Positions 32,518 through 41,100 of a stretch of 64,000 bases of DNA are shown here, one piece after another. Position numbers and translations under genes: made by a program. Location of the stretch: assembly GCA_017744365.1 (NCBI GenBank), contig JAGIBL010000003.1, forward strand, positions 186,001-250,000. The letters are read 5' to 3'. The DNA comes from Nocardioidaceae bacterium. GTDB lineage: Bacteria > Actinomycetota > Actinomycetes > Propionibacteriales > Nocardioidaceae. The notes below the pieces were generated by a model. That model saw nothing but the letters and a program-made list of their open reading frames with translations. It ran no database searches and had not been told where the DNA came from. Numbering within the stretch: position 1 is the first letter of the stretch; every line of letters begins with the position of its first letter.

Positions 32518-33651
32518 CTACAGATCCTCGGCCGCGATCGGGACGTCGCTCGTCGAGGTGGTCGGATGCGAGCTCCGGCCACGTCTGTCGAACTTCTGTC
32601 CGGTGGCCACGCCGCCGAGGTAGACCGCGATCAGCGCGATGGCGAGGCCGGCGATGTCGTCGGCGATGTAGTGCCAGCCGAAGTACGAGGTGGACACGAT
32701 GGTGAGCCCGCAGTAGACCCAGAGCCCGACCCGGAACGCCTTGGTGCGCAGGGTGTACTGGCCCACCAGCGCGAGCGTCACTGTGATGGCCACGTGCAGC
32801 GAGGCGAAGCCGGCGACCGACTGGACGCCGTCGGCGAACGGGTCCCAGAGGATGCTCTGGCGACCGTTGAACAGGGCGTCCTGGAGCTTCGCGACGCCGG
32901 TGTCCGGCAGGTCCTGGTAGAGCCAGACCGCGTAGAAGTTCGGGCCCAGCGTCGGGATCGCGTAGTAGCTCGCGGTGCCCAGCGCCCAGCAGATGCACTG
33001 CGCGGTGATGAACCAGTAGCCGAAGCTGACGTTGCGCGACCAGACCGCCCAGACCACCACGGAGATCGGCACCATCGGCAGGAACAGCACGTAGACGAAC
33101 GAGAGGAAGTGCGCGCTGATCCCGGTGCCGAGCAGGTCGTGCAGCAGCGTGGCCGGGTCGTGGCCGAAGAACAGCCACTGGTCCATCTTGTACAGCTGGT
33201 AGTCGTACTTCTTGGCGTGCCCGCTGCCGTCGGACATCACGAACGGCAGGAAGTTCTTCAGGTTCCGGTAGCTGACGTAGGTGATGTAGAAGGAGACCAG
33301 CCCGACCACCACCAGGGTGATCCGCTCCTTGGTCCAGTGCTCCTTGACGAGCACGGTCGCCTCCGCCTTGAACCGGCCCGGGTTGCCGCGGGCGCGGAAC
33401 AGGGTGCGCGGCAGGATGTCCGCGGCGAACGCGGCGGCGACCAGCAAGGGCAGCCGGATCCAGGCCGGGCCGAGGAAGCCGTCCGGGTCGCGCAGCGGGT
33501 AGCCGAGCGCCTGGCTGCAGATGATCGCGAGCGCGCCCATGATGACCGCCACCATCACCAGCAGCGCGTAGCCGCGGCGCCGCGTCGGGGAAGCCGCCTC
33601 GCGCGAGCCCTGGTCCAGGGTCGGGCTCGTCGACGAGGCAGTGGTGGTCAT
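32518..33651 (-). CDS. PAP2-family membrane phosphatase/phosphotransferase
   Basis: 377 residues with about six helices. The catalytic His motifs of the PAP2/Aur1 class are visible: FASLHVAIT (C2-like) and SYFGWHYIADDIAG (C3-like, H..D). This layout resembles the inositolphosphotransferase-like PAP2 branch rather than simple undecaprenyl-PP phosphatases. The last 30 residues are hydrophilic. The gene follows the thiamine-type ATPase gene by 11 bases and ends in a strong terminator. TAGAAT, overlapping the ATPase stop, lies eight bases before ATG 33651 and may be its own promoter. Possible role: lipid or glycolipid head-group transfer. Confidence 0.82.
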   Translation of the reverse strand: MTTTASSTSPTLDQGSREAASPTRRRGYALLVMVAVIMGALAIICSQALGYPLRDPDGFLGPAWIRLPLLVAAAFAADILPRTLFRARGNPGRFKAEATVLVKEHWTKERITLVVVGLVSFYITYVSYRNLKNFLPFVMSDGSGHAKKYDYQLYKMDQWLFFGHDPATLLHDLLGTGISAHFLSFVYVLFLPMVPISVVVWAVWSRNVSFGYWFITAQCICWALGTASYYAIPTLGPNFYAVWLYQDLPDTGVAKLQDALFNGRQSILWDPFADGVQSVAGFASLHVAITVTLALVGQYTLRTKAFRVGLWVYCGLTIVSTSYFGWHYIADDIAGLAIALIAVYLGGVATGQKFDRRGRSSHPTTSTSDVPIAAEDL

Positions 33652-33659
33652 GAGAGGAG

Positions 33660-33665
33660 ATTCTA
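33660..33665 (-). promoter_or_regulatory. -10 box sharing the ATPase-gene stop codon, before the PAP2 gene
   Basis: TAGAAT on the minus strand, eight bases before ATG 33651. Its TAG is the stop of the upstream ABC ATPase gene; no Shine-Dalgarno precedes the PAP2 start. Confidence 0.45.
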
Positions 33666-34685
33666 GGGTGTACGGCGTGAGCGCCCGTCGGCCGGACGGA
33701 GCGGAGCGAGCCGGTCGGTGACCACGCTCACGTGCACCCGCTCACCTACCGAGACGGAACGGTTCGTCTCGGCAACGCCGGCGAGCGGACCGAGTCCGTC
33801 CACGTCGAGGTCGAGCCGGAGCTGCTCCGGGGTCATCCGGGCGGCCAGCACCGTCGCCGCGAACGGGCCGTCCTCGCTGACCCTGATCGCCGAGCGGCGC
33901 AGCGCCACCTCGGTCCAGTCCGCGCCCGGGTCGACGCGCTCGCGCAGGCGCAGCGCGGCCTCGCCGGAGACGACGCTGGCGTAGCCCAGGAACCGGGCGG
34001 CCCAGGCGTCCGCGGGCCGGCTCCAGACCTCGTCGAGGGAGCCGTCCTGGACCACCGCACCGTCGCGCATCACCACCATCCGGTCGGCGATCGCGAACGC
34101 CTCCTCGTGGTCGTGGGTGACCAGCAGCGCGGTGGTCCCGGCCGCGCGCAGGATGTCGTGCAGGTCGCCGGCCAGCCGTTCGCGCAGGCCCCGGTCCAGC
34201 GCGCTCAGCGGCTCGTCGAGGAGCAGCAGCCGGGGTTCGACCGCGAGCGCCCGGGCGAGCGCGACCCGCTGCCGCTCACCACCGGAGAGGGTGGCCGGCA
34301 TCCGCTCGGCGTACCCGGCCAGCCCGACCAGGTCGAGCAGCTCGTCGACCCGCGCCCGGACCTCGCCGGCGGGCCGGTGCCGCAGCCGGAGCGGGTAGCC
34401 GACGTTGCGGCCGACGTCGGCGTGCCCGAAGAGCTGGCCGTCCTGGAACATCAGCGCGAACCCGCGCCGGTGGGTCGGCACCGGGGCGAGGTCCTCCCCG
34501 TCGTACGAGACCCGGCCGGCGCTGGGCGTCTCCAGCCCGGCGACGACGCGCAGCAGCGTGGACTTCCCGGAGCCCGAGGGGCCCAGCACCGCGGTGACCG
34601 CACCGGTCGGCACGTCCAGGGAGACGTCGTCGACGGCGGCGGTCTCCCCGAAGCGGACTGTCAGGTCGCGGATCTCCAGCCCCAT
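33663..34685 (-). CDS. Thiamine-type ABC importer ATP-binding protein
   Basis: 340 residues. Walker A GPSGSGKST (near residue 36), Q-loop FQDGQLF, signature LSGGERQRVALARALA, Walker B LLLLDEPLSALD, switch LVTHDHEEA. The last ~110 residues look like a TOBE-type regulatory domain, making it longer than ThiQ of E. coli. It follows the permease gene with one base between stop and start. The operon begins with a TPP riboswitch and a ThiB-like binding protein, so it should energise uptake of thiamine, its phosphates or a precursor. The ATPase alone would not reveal the substrate. Confidence 0.85.
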   Translation of the reverse strand: MGLEIRDLTVRFGETAAVDDVSLDVPTGAVTAVLGPSGSGKSTLLRVVAGLETPSAGRVSYDGEDLAPVPTHRRGFALMFQDGQLFGHADVGRNVGYPLRLRHRPAGEVRARVDELLDLVGLAGYAERMPATLSGGERQRVALARALAVEPRLLLLDEPLSALDRGLRERLAGDLHDILRAAGTTALLVTHDHEEAFAIADRMVVMRDGAVVQDGSLDEVWSRPADAWAARFLGYASVVSGEAALRLRERVDPGADWTEVALRRSAIRVSEDGPFAATVLAARMTPEQLRLDLDVDGLGPLAGVAETNRSVSVGERVHVSVVTDRLAPLRPADGRSRRTP

Positions 34686-34686
34686 C

Positions 34687-36315
34687 TCAGAACGCTCCCA
34701 CCGAGCTGACGCGCAGTCGCTCGACCAGCAGCATCACCGAGGTGGTCGCGACCGCGAGCACCACCGAGGCCGCGGTCGCCATCCCGAAGTTCGCCTCGCC
34801 GGGGTGGCTGATGAGCCGGAAGATCACCACCGGCAGGGTCGGGTGGTCGTCACGGGCCAGGAAGCTGGTGGCGCCGAACTCGCCGAGGGAGACCGCGAAC
34901 GCGAACCCGGTGGCGGCCAGCAGCGACCGCCAGGCCAGCGGCAGGTCCACGTCGCGCAGCACCCGCAGCGGGCCGGCGCCGAGCGAGGCCGCCGCCTCCC
35001 GCTGCCGCGGGTCGATCGAGGAGAGCACCGGCGCGACGGTACGCACCACCAGCGGCAGCGCCACCATCGCCTGTGCGATCGGCACCAGCAGCGGCGAGGT
35101 GCGCAGGTCCAGCGGCGGACGGTCCAGGGTGATGAGGAAGCCGAAGCCGAGGGTGACCGCGGAGACGCCGAGGGGCAGCATGAAGACCCCGTCGAAGAGC
35201 GCGCGCAGCCGTTCGGCTCCCGGCGAGCGCGGCCGGCGGGAGACCAGGAAGGCGACCAGCACGCCGAGCAGCAGCGCGAACGAGGCCGCCTGCACCGCCA
35301 CCAACAGCGAGTGGGTCAGGCCGGTGGTCGCGGTGACCAGCAGCGCGTTGCCCTCGCCGTCGCCCTGCAGGTCGCGATAGTGCTGCAGGCTCCACCCGCC
35401 CTGGTCGCGCAGCGAGGCGACCACCAGGCTGACCATCGGAGTGAGCAGGAACCCCACCACCGCCGCGGTGAGCAGGACCAGGCCGGCGTCCCCGCGACGC
35501 GGCCGGCGCGCGGCAGCCGTGTGGGCGTGCGGCACCGCGCCGCGCCGGGCCCGGTGCGAGCCGGCGAGCAGCACCGTGATGACCAGCAGCTGCAGGATCG
35601 AGAGCGCCGCCGCCGAGGTGAGGTCGAGCTCCTGGGTGGTGAGCAGGTAGATCTCGGTCTCCACGTTGGCGTAGCGCAGGCCGCCGAGGGTGAGCACCAC
35701 CCCGAAGGCGGTCGAGCAGAACAGGAACACCACGCTGGCCGCCGAGACGATGCCGGGCAGCAGCGCGGGCAGGGTGACCGTCGTGAACACCTGCCGCGGA
35801 GTGGCGCCCAGGGCCGCCGCCGCCTCCTCGGCGCGGTGGTCGAGCCCCTCCCAGAGCGCGCCGACGGTGCGCACCACCACGCCGACGTTGAAGAAGACCA
35901 GCGCGCCCAGGATCGCGACCGGGGTGCCGTCCAGGTCGAGCCCGCCGAGGAGACCGCCCTGCGCGATCAGCTGGCGGAACGCGACCCCGACGACCACCGT
36001 GGGCAGCACGAACGGGAGCACGACGACCGCGCGCAGCAGGCCCTGGCCCCGGAACCGCAGCCGGTGCAGGACGAACGCGACCGGCACGCCGAGCAGCACC
36101 GCCAGCGCGGTCGCCAGCCCGGCGCTCCACACCGTGAACCAGAGCACCCGGTGCACCCGCGGCCGGGTGAGCACGTCGAGCACGCCGCCGAGGTCGAGGT
36201 GCCCGTCGGGACGCAGCCCGCGGTCGAGCATCCCGGCGACCGGGTAGAGGAAGAACACGACGAGCACGGCCAGCGGGATCGCCGCCAGCACGACCGCGCC
36301 GGTCCTCCTCGGCAT
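34687..36315 (-). CDS. Thiamine-type ABC importer permease (ThiP-like, two fused halves)
   Basis: 542 residues with about twelve helices: a duplicated permease in one chain, as in ThiP and FbpB. Each half has an EAA loop, EEAAAALGATPRQVFTTVTLP (cited in part) near residue 170 and REAAASLGAGPLRVLRDVDL near 430. The ATG shares its first base with the last base of the upstream stop (TGATG), so translation is coupled to the binding protein. The riboswitch and the ThiB-like partner support thiamine or a thiamine precursor as cargo. Confidence 0.85.
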   Translation of the reverse strand: MPRRTGAVVLAAIPLAVLVVFFLYPVAGMLDRGLRPDGHLDLGGVLDVLTRPRVHRVLWFTVWSAGLATALAVLLGVPVAFVLHRLRFRGQGLLRAVVVLPFVLPTVVVGVAFRQLIAQGGLLGGLDLDGTPVAILGALVFFNVGVVVRTVGALWEGLDHRAEEAAAALGATPRQVFTTVTLPALLPGIVSAASVVFLFCSTAFGVVLTLGGLRYANVETEIYLLTTQELDLTSAAALSILQLLVITVLLAGSHRARRGAVPHAHTAAARRPRRGDAGLVLLTAAVVGFLLTPMVSLVVASLRDQGGWSLQHYRDLQGDGEGNALLVTATTGLTHSLLVAVQAASFALLLGVLVAFLVSRRPRSPGAERLRALFDGVFMLPLGVSAVTLGFGFLITLDRPPLDLRTSPLLVPIAQAMVALPLVVRTVAPVLSSIDPRQREAAASLGAGPLRVLRDVDLPLAWRSLLAATGFAFAVSLGEFGATSFLARDDHPTLPVVIFRLISHPGEANFGMATAASVVLAVATTSVMLLVERLRVSSVGAF

Positions 36316-37382
36316 CAGCCGGTGGTGATGTCGCGCCACTCGCGCAGCCAGTCGCTGCGGTGCTCGGTGACCTCGGCCGGGTCGACGGTGTAGGGCTTGG
36401 TGGCCGTCTTCGCCCAGGTGTCCCAGCCGGCCGGCAGCGGCACGGTGGTGTCGACGGGGTAGACGAACATGTTGTCCGGGAGCGCCTGCTGGAACTCACG
36501 GGTCAGCATGAAGTCGATGAACAGCTGCGCGCCCTTCGGGTTCTTGGCGCCCCTCAGCACGCCGGCGTACTCGACCTGCCGGAAGCAGGTGTCCAGCAGC
36601 GCGCTCGTGGTCGGTTCGGTGCCGCCCTTCGGGACCGTGAACGGCGGCGAGGACGAGTACGAGAGCACGATCGGCTTGGATCCGTTGCCGCCGCCCGCGG
36701 TGAAGTCGACGGTGTAGGCGTCGGTCCAGCCGGCGTCGACCTTGACGTCGTTGGCCACCAGCTTCTTCCAGTACGACGGCCAGTCGTCGCCGTACGCCGC
36801 GACGGTGGTCAGCAGGAACGCCAGGCCCGGTGAGGAGGTGGTCGCACCGGGGGTGACGAACAGGCCCTTGTACGTCGGGCTGGCCAGGTCGTCGAGGGTC
36901 TTCGGCGGGGTGATCCCCTTCTTGGTGAACCAGGTGTCGTCGATGTTCACGCACACGTCGCCGTAGTCGACCGGGGTCAGGGAACCGGCGTCCTCGCCCT
37001 GGAGCTCGAACTGCTTCGCGGTGGCCGGAAGGGTCGGCTCGTAGGTGCTCAGCACGCCCTCGTCGATGGCGCGGGAGGCGAAGGTGTTGTCGATGCCGAA
37101 GACGGCGTCCGCGATCGGCTCGTCCTTGGTGAGCACCAGCTTGTTGGTCAGCTGGCCGGCGTCGCCCTGGGCCTGGATCTTCACGGTGATGCCGGTCTTC
37201 GCGGTGAAGTCGGCCATCACCTTCTTGTCCATCGCCCAGGAGTCGTGGGTGGCGACGACCAGGGTCTTGCCGGGCTTCTGGTCGACCTTCTGGTCGGCCT
37301 TCTTCTCCTCCGACCCGCAGGCGGTGAGGGCGAGCGCGCCGGCCAGCAGCAGTGCCGACGCCGTGATGAGACGGGTACGCAA
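36315..37382 (-). CDS. thiB: Thiamine-type ABC importer substrate-binding lipoprotein
   Basis: 355 residues from a TTG start with GGAG six bases upstream. Signal peptide with lipobox LTAC (Cys22). The mature protein is a type 2 periplasmic-type binding protein of the ThiB/TbpA class: LVVATHDSWAMDKKVMADF, DAVFGIDNTFASRAID, PVDYGDVCVNIDDTWF, TPGATTSSPGLAFLL and a C-terminal NMFVYPVDTTVPLP segment. It would deliver thiamine to the fused permease. The TPP riboswitch ends right at its ribosome-binding site, so TPP likely blocks its translation. Confidence 0.88.
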   Translation of the reverse strand: MRTRLITASALLLAGALALTACGSEEKKADQKVDQKPGKTLVVATHDSWAMDKKVMADFTAKTGITVKIQAQGDAGQLTNKLVLTKDEPIADAVFGIDNTFASRAIDEGVLSTYEPTLPATAKQFELQGEDAGSLTPVDYGDVCVNIDDTWFTKKGITPPKTLDDLASPTYKGLFVTPGATTSSPGLAFLLTTVAAYGDDWPSYWKKLVANDVKVDAGWTDAYTVDFTAGGGNGSKPIVLSYSSSPPFTVPKGGTEPTTSALLDTCFRQVEYAGVLRGAKNPKGAQLFIDFMLTREFQQALPDNMFVYPVDTTVPLPAGWDTWAKTATKPYTVDPAEVTEHRSDWLREWRDITTG

Positions 37383-37395
37383 CGAACTCTCCTTC

Positions 37396-37480
37396 GACTT
37401 CCTTCGCCGGTCCTAACCGGATCAGGTTCAAGGGTCTGCGGCGGTTCCGCACTCTCAGCCCCGGTGAGGGCTCCCCTGTC
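37396..37480 (-). ncRNA. TPP riboswitch (THI element)
   Basis: Minus-strand RNA with the hallmark THI-box parts in order: GGGGAGCCC, GGGGCTGAGAGTGCGG (holding the pyrimidine-sensing CTGAGA), then GCAGACCCTTGAACCTGATC, CGGTTAGGACCGGCGAAGG and closing GAC/GTC bases. The Shine-Dalgarno of the TTG-initiated thiB gene (37387-37395) begins at its 3' edge, so control by sequestering the ribosome site is likely. TAGTCT just upstream is a possible -10 box and overlaps the stop of the metallo-beta-lactamase gene. Confidence 0.95.
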
Positions 37481-37493
37481 GTGTGTCCCCAGA

Positions 37494-38549
37494 CTAGCCC
37501 CGCGGTACGCCGTACTCCCGCACGGGTCCGTCCCCGGAGACGTTCACCTCGCCGCGCAGGGCGAGCAGGTCCAGGTGCGCCATCGTCTCGAACGCGGCAA
37601 GCACGGCGTCGAACGGGCCGAGCTCGTCGCGGCGGCGCTCGTGCCGGGTCCAGCCCAGCTCGCCTGCCACCTCCCACGCCGTCCGGGCTCCCCCGGCGAC
37701 CGCGACCCGGCACTGCTCGAGCCGCTCGGCGTGGTGCTCGGCCAGCTCGTCGACCCGGGCGTGCACCGACGGCGCCACCGGTCCGTGCGCGGGCAGCAGC
37801 ATCAGGTCGGGCAGTGCGCGCACCTTGGCCAGCGAGTCCAGGAAGTCGCGCAGCGGCTGCTCGACCCAGCGGGGCTCGAAGCCGATCGAAGGGGTGATGC
37901 TCGGCAGCACGTGGTCGCCGGCGAAGAGCAGCCCGGCGGCATGGTCGGCGAAGACGTAGTGGCCCTGGGTGTGCCCGGGGGTGGCGATCGCGTCGACGCT
38001 GCGCCCGCCCAGGTCGAGGGTGAGGTCGCGGTCCATCCAGACGTCCGGCATGCCGTAGTCGTCCATCGAGGGCCGGCCGCCCGGCATCATCGCCCGCCAG
38101 CCCTCGGCGAGCTCGAGGGCACCGGCACGCTCGAGCCGGTCCAGGTTCGGGTCCCGGTCGACGGTGACGTCGTGCATGAAGTCCATCGACGCCTTGTCAC
38201 CGAGGCCGAGGCTGACCTGCGCGCCGACCTCGCGGCCGACGACGTAGGCCTGGGTGTAGTGGTCACGGTGCAGGTGGGTGACCAGGAACCGGCGGATGTC
38301 CGACAGGGCGTAGCCCGCCTGCCGCATCGAGTCGGTGAAGACCTGCCGCGACTCGGGGATCGCCCAGCCCCCGTCGACGAGCACCAGGCCGTCGTCGGTC
38401 TCCATCACGTAGACGTTGACCGCGCGCAGCCCGTCCATCGGCAGCGGCAGCGGGATCCGGACGACGCCGGGAGCGACCGTCCAGGCGCCCGGCTCGGTCC
38501 AGGTGAGGCCGGAGTCGGGACTGATCCTGGAAGCGGTCGTCTGGGTCAT
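37494..38549 (-). CDS. Metallo-beta-lactamase fold hydrolase
   Basis: 351 residues. The zinc motif is THLHRDHY (HxHxDH, near residue 92), followed later by ATPGHTQGHYVF, FAGDHVLP and LLPAHGPV with the remaining His/Asp ligands. The C-terminal third is helical (LAEHHAERLEQC) as in LACTB2-like hydrolases that may act on thioesters or nucleic acids. It is last in the SDR/DapB-like operon that starts at a KstR-type box, so a hydrolase acting on a CoA thioester or lactone of steroid-like compounds is plausible. That is inferred from context only. Confidence 0.87.
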   Translation of the reverse strand: MTQTTASRISPDSGLTWTEPGAWTVAPGVVRIPLPLPMDGLRAVNVYVMETDDGLVLVDGGWAIPESRQVFTDSMRQAGYALSDIRRFLVTHLHRDHYTQAYVVGREVGAQVSLGLGDKASMDFMHDVTVDRDPNLDRLERAGALELAEGWRAMMPGGRPSMDDYGMPDVWMDRDLTLDLGGRSVDAIATPGHTQGHYVFADHAAGLLFAGDHVLPSITPSIGFEPRWVEQPLRDFLDSLAKVRALPDLMLLPAHGPVAPSVHARVDELAEHHAERLEQCRVAVAGGARTAWEVAGELGWTRHERRRDELGPFDAVLAAFETMAHLDLLALRGEVNVSGDGPVREYGVPRG

Positions 38550-38556
38550 CGGCCCA

Positions 38557-39636
38557 TCATCGCGACACCAGTCCGCGGCCGGTGACCAGGGGTAGGTCCA
38601 AGGCCTTGACCAGGCCGCCGGGCGCCTCGCAGACCGCGGTGACCGCGTTGACCAGCCGCATCGCGGTGGTGATCATCCCGGAGACGTTGTGGTCACCGTG
38701 CTCGCCGTGGTGCACGAAGTCCACCTTCATCGTCGGCTCTCCCATGATCTCGACGCGGTAGCAGCCCTCGCCCTCGGCGGGCTGCGGCCACTCCGGGCCT
38801 TGGTCGTGCGCCGTTCTGGTGACATGGTCGAGCTGCACCCGCGGGACGCCGTCGACGGTGCCGATCACACCGAACTTCACCGCGCCCATGGTTCCGGCCG
38901 GGATCTCGCACGAGGCGGTGCTCAGGTCGACCTTCGAGGCGATCCGCTCGTGGTACTCCTGCAGCTCGGGGTCGAGCTCGAGGTCCAGGCCGGCGGCGAT
39001 CTGCCGTACGACGGGGCCCCACGCCGTGGTCAGCACGCCCGGCTGCCAGAGCAGCGCCGGGAAGTCGAGCGGCTTGCCGAAGCCGTAGAGGTCACCCATC
39101 ACCACCGGCTGGTAGTAGGTCGCGTAGTCGCAGATCTCGCTGACCCGGACCAGGTCGATGCGCTGGGAGAGGCTCGTCATCACCAGCGGCAGCACGTCGT
39201 TGGCGAAGCCGGGGTCGATGCCGTTGACGTGCAGGCTGGCGCCGTTGCTCGCGCCGGCGGCGTTGATCCGGTCGACGTAGGAGTCCAGGCCGGTGCCGTC
39301 CGGGAAGGTGAGCACCACCGGGCCGCTGGAGACGACGTTGATGCCGTGCTCGACGATCTCGATGAGGTCCTCGAGGGCGTCGAAGATCCGGTCGTCGGTC
39401 ATCGCGGTGTGCACGACGGCGTCGGGCTCCAGGTCGTAGAGCGCCTGCTTGTCGTTCGTGGCGAGCACCCCGAGGTCGCGGTCGAGCCCGGCCAGCCGGC
39501 CGGCGTCCTGGCCGACCTTGTCGGGGTTGGAGACCCAGAGGCCCACCAGCTCCAGGTCGGGGCGGGCGTCGATGCCGGCGATGGCGTGCCGGCCGACCGT
39601 CCCGGTGGACCAGGCGACGACGCGTCTCTTGCTCAT
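38557..39636 (-). CDS. DapB-like NAD(P)-dependent oxidoreductase
   Basis: 359 residues. The N-terminus RRVVAWSTGTVGRHAIAGI is a Rossmann nucleotide site and LVGLWVSNPDKVGQDAGRLA the following strand-helix. GINVVSSGPVVL and HVNGIDPGFANDVLPLV match the dihydrodipicolinate reductase-like family of actinobacteria (NADP/amine dehydrogenase-like proteins), which is too long and divergent to be the lysine-pathway DapB. Relatives occur beside steroid and lipid catabolism genes in mycobacteria. Its ATG overlaps the SDR stop and the metallo-hydrolase follows after seven bases. Confidence 0.82.
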   Translation of the reverse strand: MSKRRVVAWSTGTVGRHAIAGIDARPDLELVGLWVSNPDKVGQDAGRLAGLDRDLGVLATNDKQALYDLEPDAVVHTAMTDDRIFDALEDLIEIVEHGINVVSSGPVVLTFPDGTGLDSYVDRINAAGASNGASLHVNGIDPGFANDVLPLVMTSLSQRIDLVRVSEICDYATYYQPVVMGDLYGFGKPLDFPALLWQPGVLTTAWGPVVRQIAAGLDLELDPELQEYHERIASKVDLSTASCEIPAGTMGAVKFGVIGTVDGVPRVQLDHVTRTAHDQGPEWPQPAEGEGCYRVEIMGEPTMKVDFVHHGEHGDHNVSGMITTAMRLVNAVTAVCEAPGGLVKALDLPLVTGRGLVSR

Positions 39637-40436
39637 CGTGCTTCCAGGTCGGGCAGGCGGAAGTCGAGGTTCGGGATGTCCAGGCCGCCGTCGGCCTCGA
39701 TCACCTTGCCGGTCAGGAAGGAGCCGGCCTTGCTGGCCAGGTAGACCACGGCGGCGGCGATGTCCTCGACCTCGCCGACCCGTTGCACGGTGGTCTTCTC
39801 GGCGAGCTCGGTCATCACCGCCTCGTCGGAGGCGACGTAGTCCAGCGCGCTGGTCATCACCGAGCCGGTGCCGATCGCGTTGACCCGGATCAGCGGCGCG
39901 AGGTCCTTGGAGACCAGGCGCGTCCAGTGCGTGAGTGCGGCCTTGGCGGTGCCGTAGGCGACGTACCCGCGCCCGGAGACCCGGCCGATCACCGAGGAGA
40001 TGTTCACGATCGAGCCACCGGGGTCCTCGCCGGTGAGCATCAGCGGGACCGCGGCTCGGGTGAGCGCGTGCGCGGTGGCGACGTTGAACTTGAACGCGTC
40101 GGTGAGGAACGCCTCGTCGGTGTCGAGGAACGGCAGCGGCATGGTGCCCCCGACGTTGTTGACGACGATGTCGAGCCGGCCGTACTCGTCGTACGCGGCC
40201 TGCGCCAGCGACGCGATCTGGTCGAGGTCGCTCAGGTCCGCCTTGACGACCAGCGCGCGACGCCCGGCCGCGCGCACCTTCTCGGCGATCTCCTCGAGCT
40301 GCGAGCCGTGCCGGGCGGAGATGACCACGTCGGCCCCGGCCTCCGCCAGCGCCACCGCCGACCCCGCCCCGATACCCCGCCCGGCCCCGGTCACCACCGC
40401 GACCTTGCCGTCCACCTTGAAGCGATCCAGGATCAT
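39633..40436 (-). CDS. Short-chain dehydrogenase, probably steroid- or lipid-related
   Basis: 267 residues. Classical SDR: TGAGRGIGAGSAVAL (cofactor loop, Asn/Arg type), VVNNVGG, the Ser in NISSVIG and YxxxK in YVAYGTAKAA, IEADGGLD at the end. It resembles 7-alpha-hydroxysteroid dehydrogenase-like reductases. It heads a three-gene operon with the DapB-like and metallo-hydrolase genes. TACAGT six bases before ATG 40436 suggests a leaderless transcript, and a KstR-type operator overlaps that box. The substrate is inferred, not shown. Confidence 0.86.
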   Translation of the reverse strand: MILDRFKVDGKVAVVTGAGRGIGAGSAVALAEAGADVVISARHGSQLEEIAEKVRAAGRRALVVKADLSDLDQIASLAQAAYDEYGRLDIVVNNVGGTMPLPFLDTDEAFLTDAFKFNVATAHALTRAAVPLMLTGEDPGGSIVNISSVIGRVSGRGYVAYGTAKAALTHWTRLVSKDLAPLIRVNAIGTGSVMTSALDYVASDEAVMTELAEKTTVQRVGEVEDIAAAVVYLASKAGSFLTGKVIEADGGLDIPNLDFRLPDLEAR

Positions 40437-40442
40437 GCCTGG

Positions 40443-40458
40443 ACTGTAACGTGTTCTA
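40443..40458 (-). promoter_or_regulatory. KstR-type operator overlapping a leaderless -10 box
   Basis: On the minus strand TAGAACACGTTACA (40445-40458) matches the KstR consensus TNNAACNNGTTNNA at every fixed position. TACAGT (40443-40448), six bases before the SDR start, is the -10 box. Repressor binding would therefore cover the promoter. KstR is the TetR-family repressor of cholesterol catabolism in mycobacteria and rhodococci. Confidence 0.65.
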
Positions 40459-40566
40459 GTTTTGGGTGGAAGGGGTGCGCGTGCGTGCCGGTTTCACATG
40501 TGCCTTCGGGAAACCGGCTGCTCGATCCGATGCATCAGGTCGGAAGCGACCCCAACGGGTTGGAGC

Positions 40567-41100
40567 TCAGGCAGACGCGCGGCGGCGGGCCACCACGACG
40601 GCACCCGAACCACCCAGCAGCAGCAGGATGCCGGCGATCAGCAGGATCAGCCGGGGGCCGCCGGTGTTCGGCAGGCCGCCCTCGCCCGGACCCTCGCCCG
40701 GCGGCTCGACGACGGCGCCGCCCGGCAGGACGGTGATGTCCACGGTGCGCTGGCAGGTCCCGGCATCCGAGCTGGTCTTCGCGGTGAGCGGGAAGACCGT
40801 CTTCTTGGTGACGTTCGGGGCGGTGAAGGTCTGCGTGAAGACCGCGCCGGCGCCCGTGCGGGTCTCGCCGTTGAAGGTCATCACCCAGTGGATGTCGTCG
40901 CCGACCGCGGCTCCGCGGGCGTTCTTCTCGACGACGGCCGCGGTACCGGTGGCGGTGAACGTGTCGCCCTCGTTCACGACCTGGGAGTCCACGGTGAGGT
41001 TGCAGGTGAGCTCGGGGTAGGCACTGGCCGCGGGCGCGACCCCGAGGGTCGCGAACAGCGCGACGAGCACCGTGGCCGCAGCCAGCAGGACCTTCTTCAT
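40567..41100 (-). CDS. Secreted LPXTG cell-wall anchored protein
   Basis: 177 residues; ATG 41100 with GGGAG seven bases upstream. Signal peptide (residues 1-27, ending ASA). The mature part (~100 residues) is beta-rich with two Cys (C33, C116) that may pair. A Pro/Gly spacer leads to LPNTG (143-147), a hydrophobic helix and the RRR tail: a complete sortase sorting signal. It resembles the collagen-like or CARDB-like single Ig modules of small surface proteins, but no specific match is clear. No sortase gene is in the window. Flanks are free of other genes (130 and 229 bases). Confidence 0.85.
   Translation of the reverse strand: MKKVLLAAATVLVALFATLGVAPAASAYPELTCNLTVDSQVVNEGDTFTATGTAAVVEKNARGAAVGDDIHWVMTFNGETRTGAGAVFTQTFTAPNVTKKTVFPLTAKTSSDAGTCQRTVDITVLPGGAVVEPPGEGPGEGGLPNTGGPRLILLIAGILLLLGGSGAVVVARRRASA

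Noticed and set aside
38557-39636. Lysine-pathway dihydrodipicolinate reductase (dapB)
   Set aside because: The protein is about 100 residues too long, the core motifs differ, and its neighbours are an SDR and a metallo-hydrolase under a KstR-type box.
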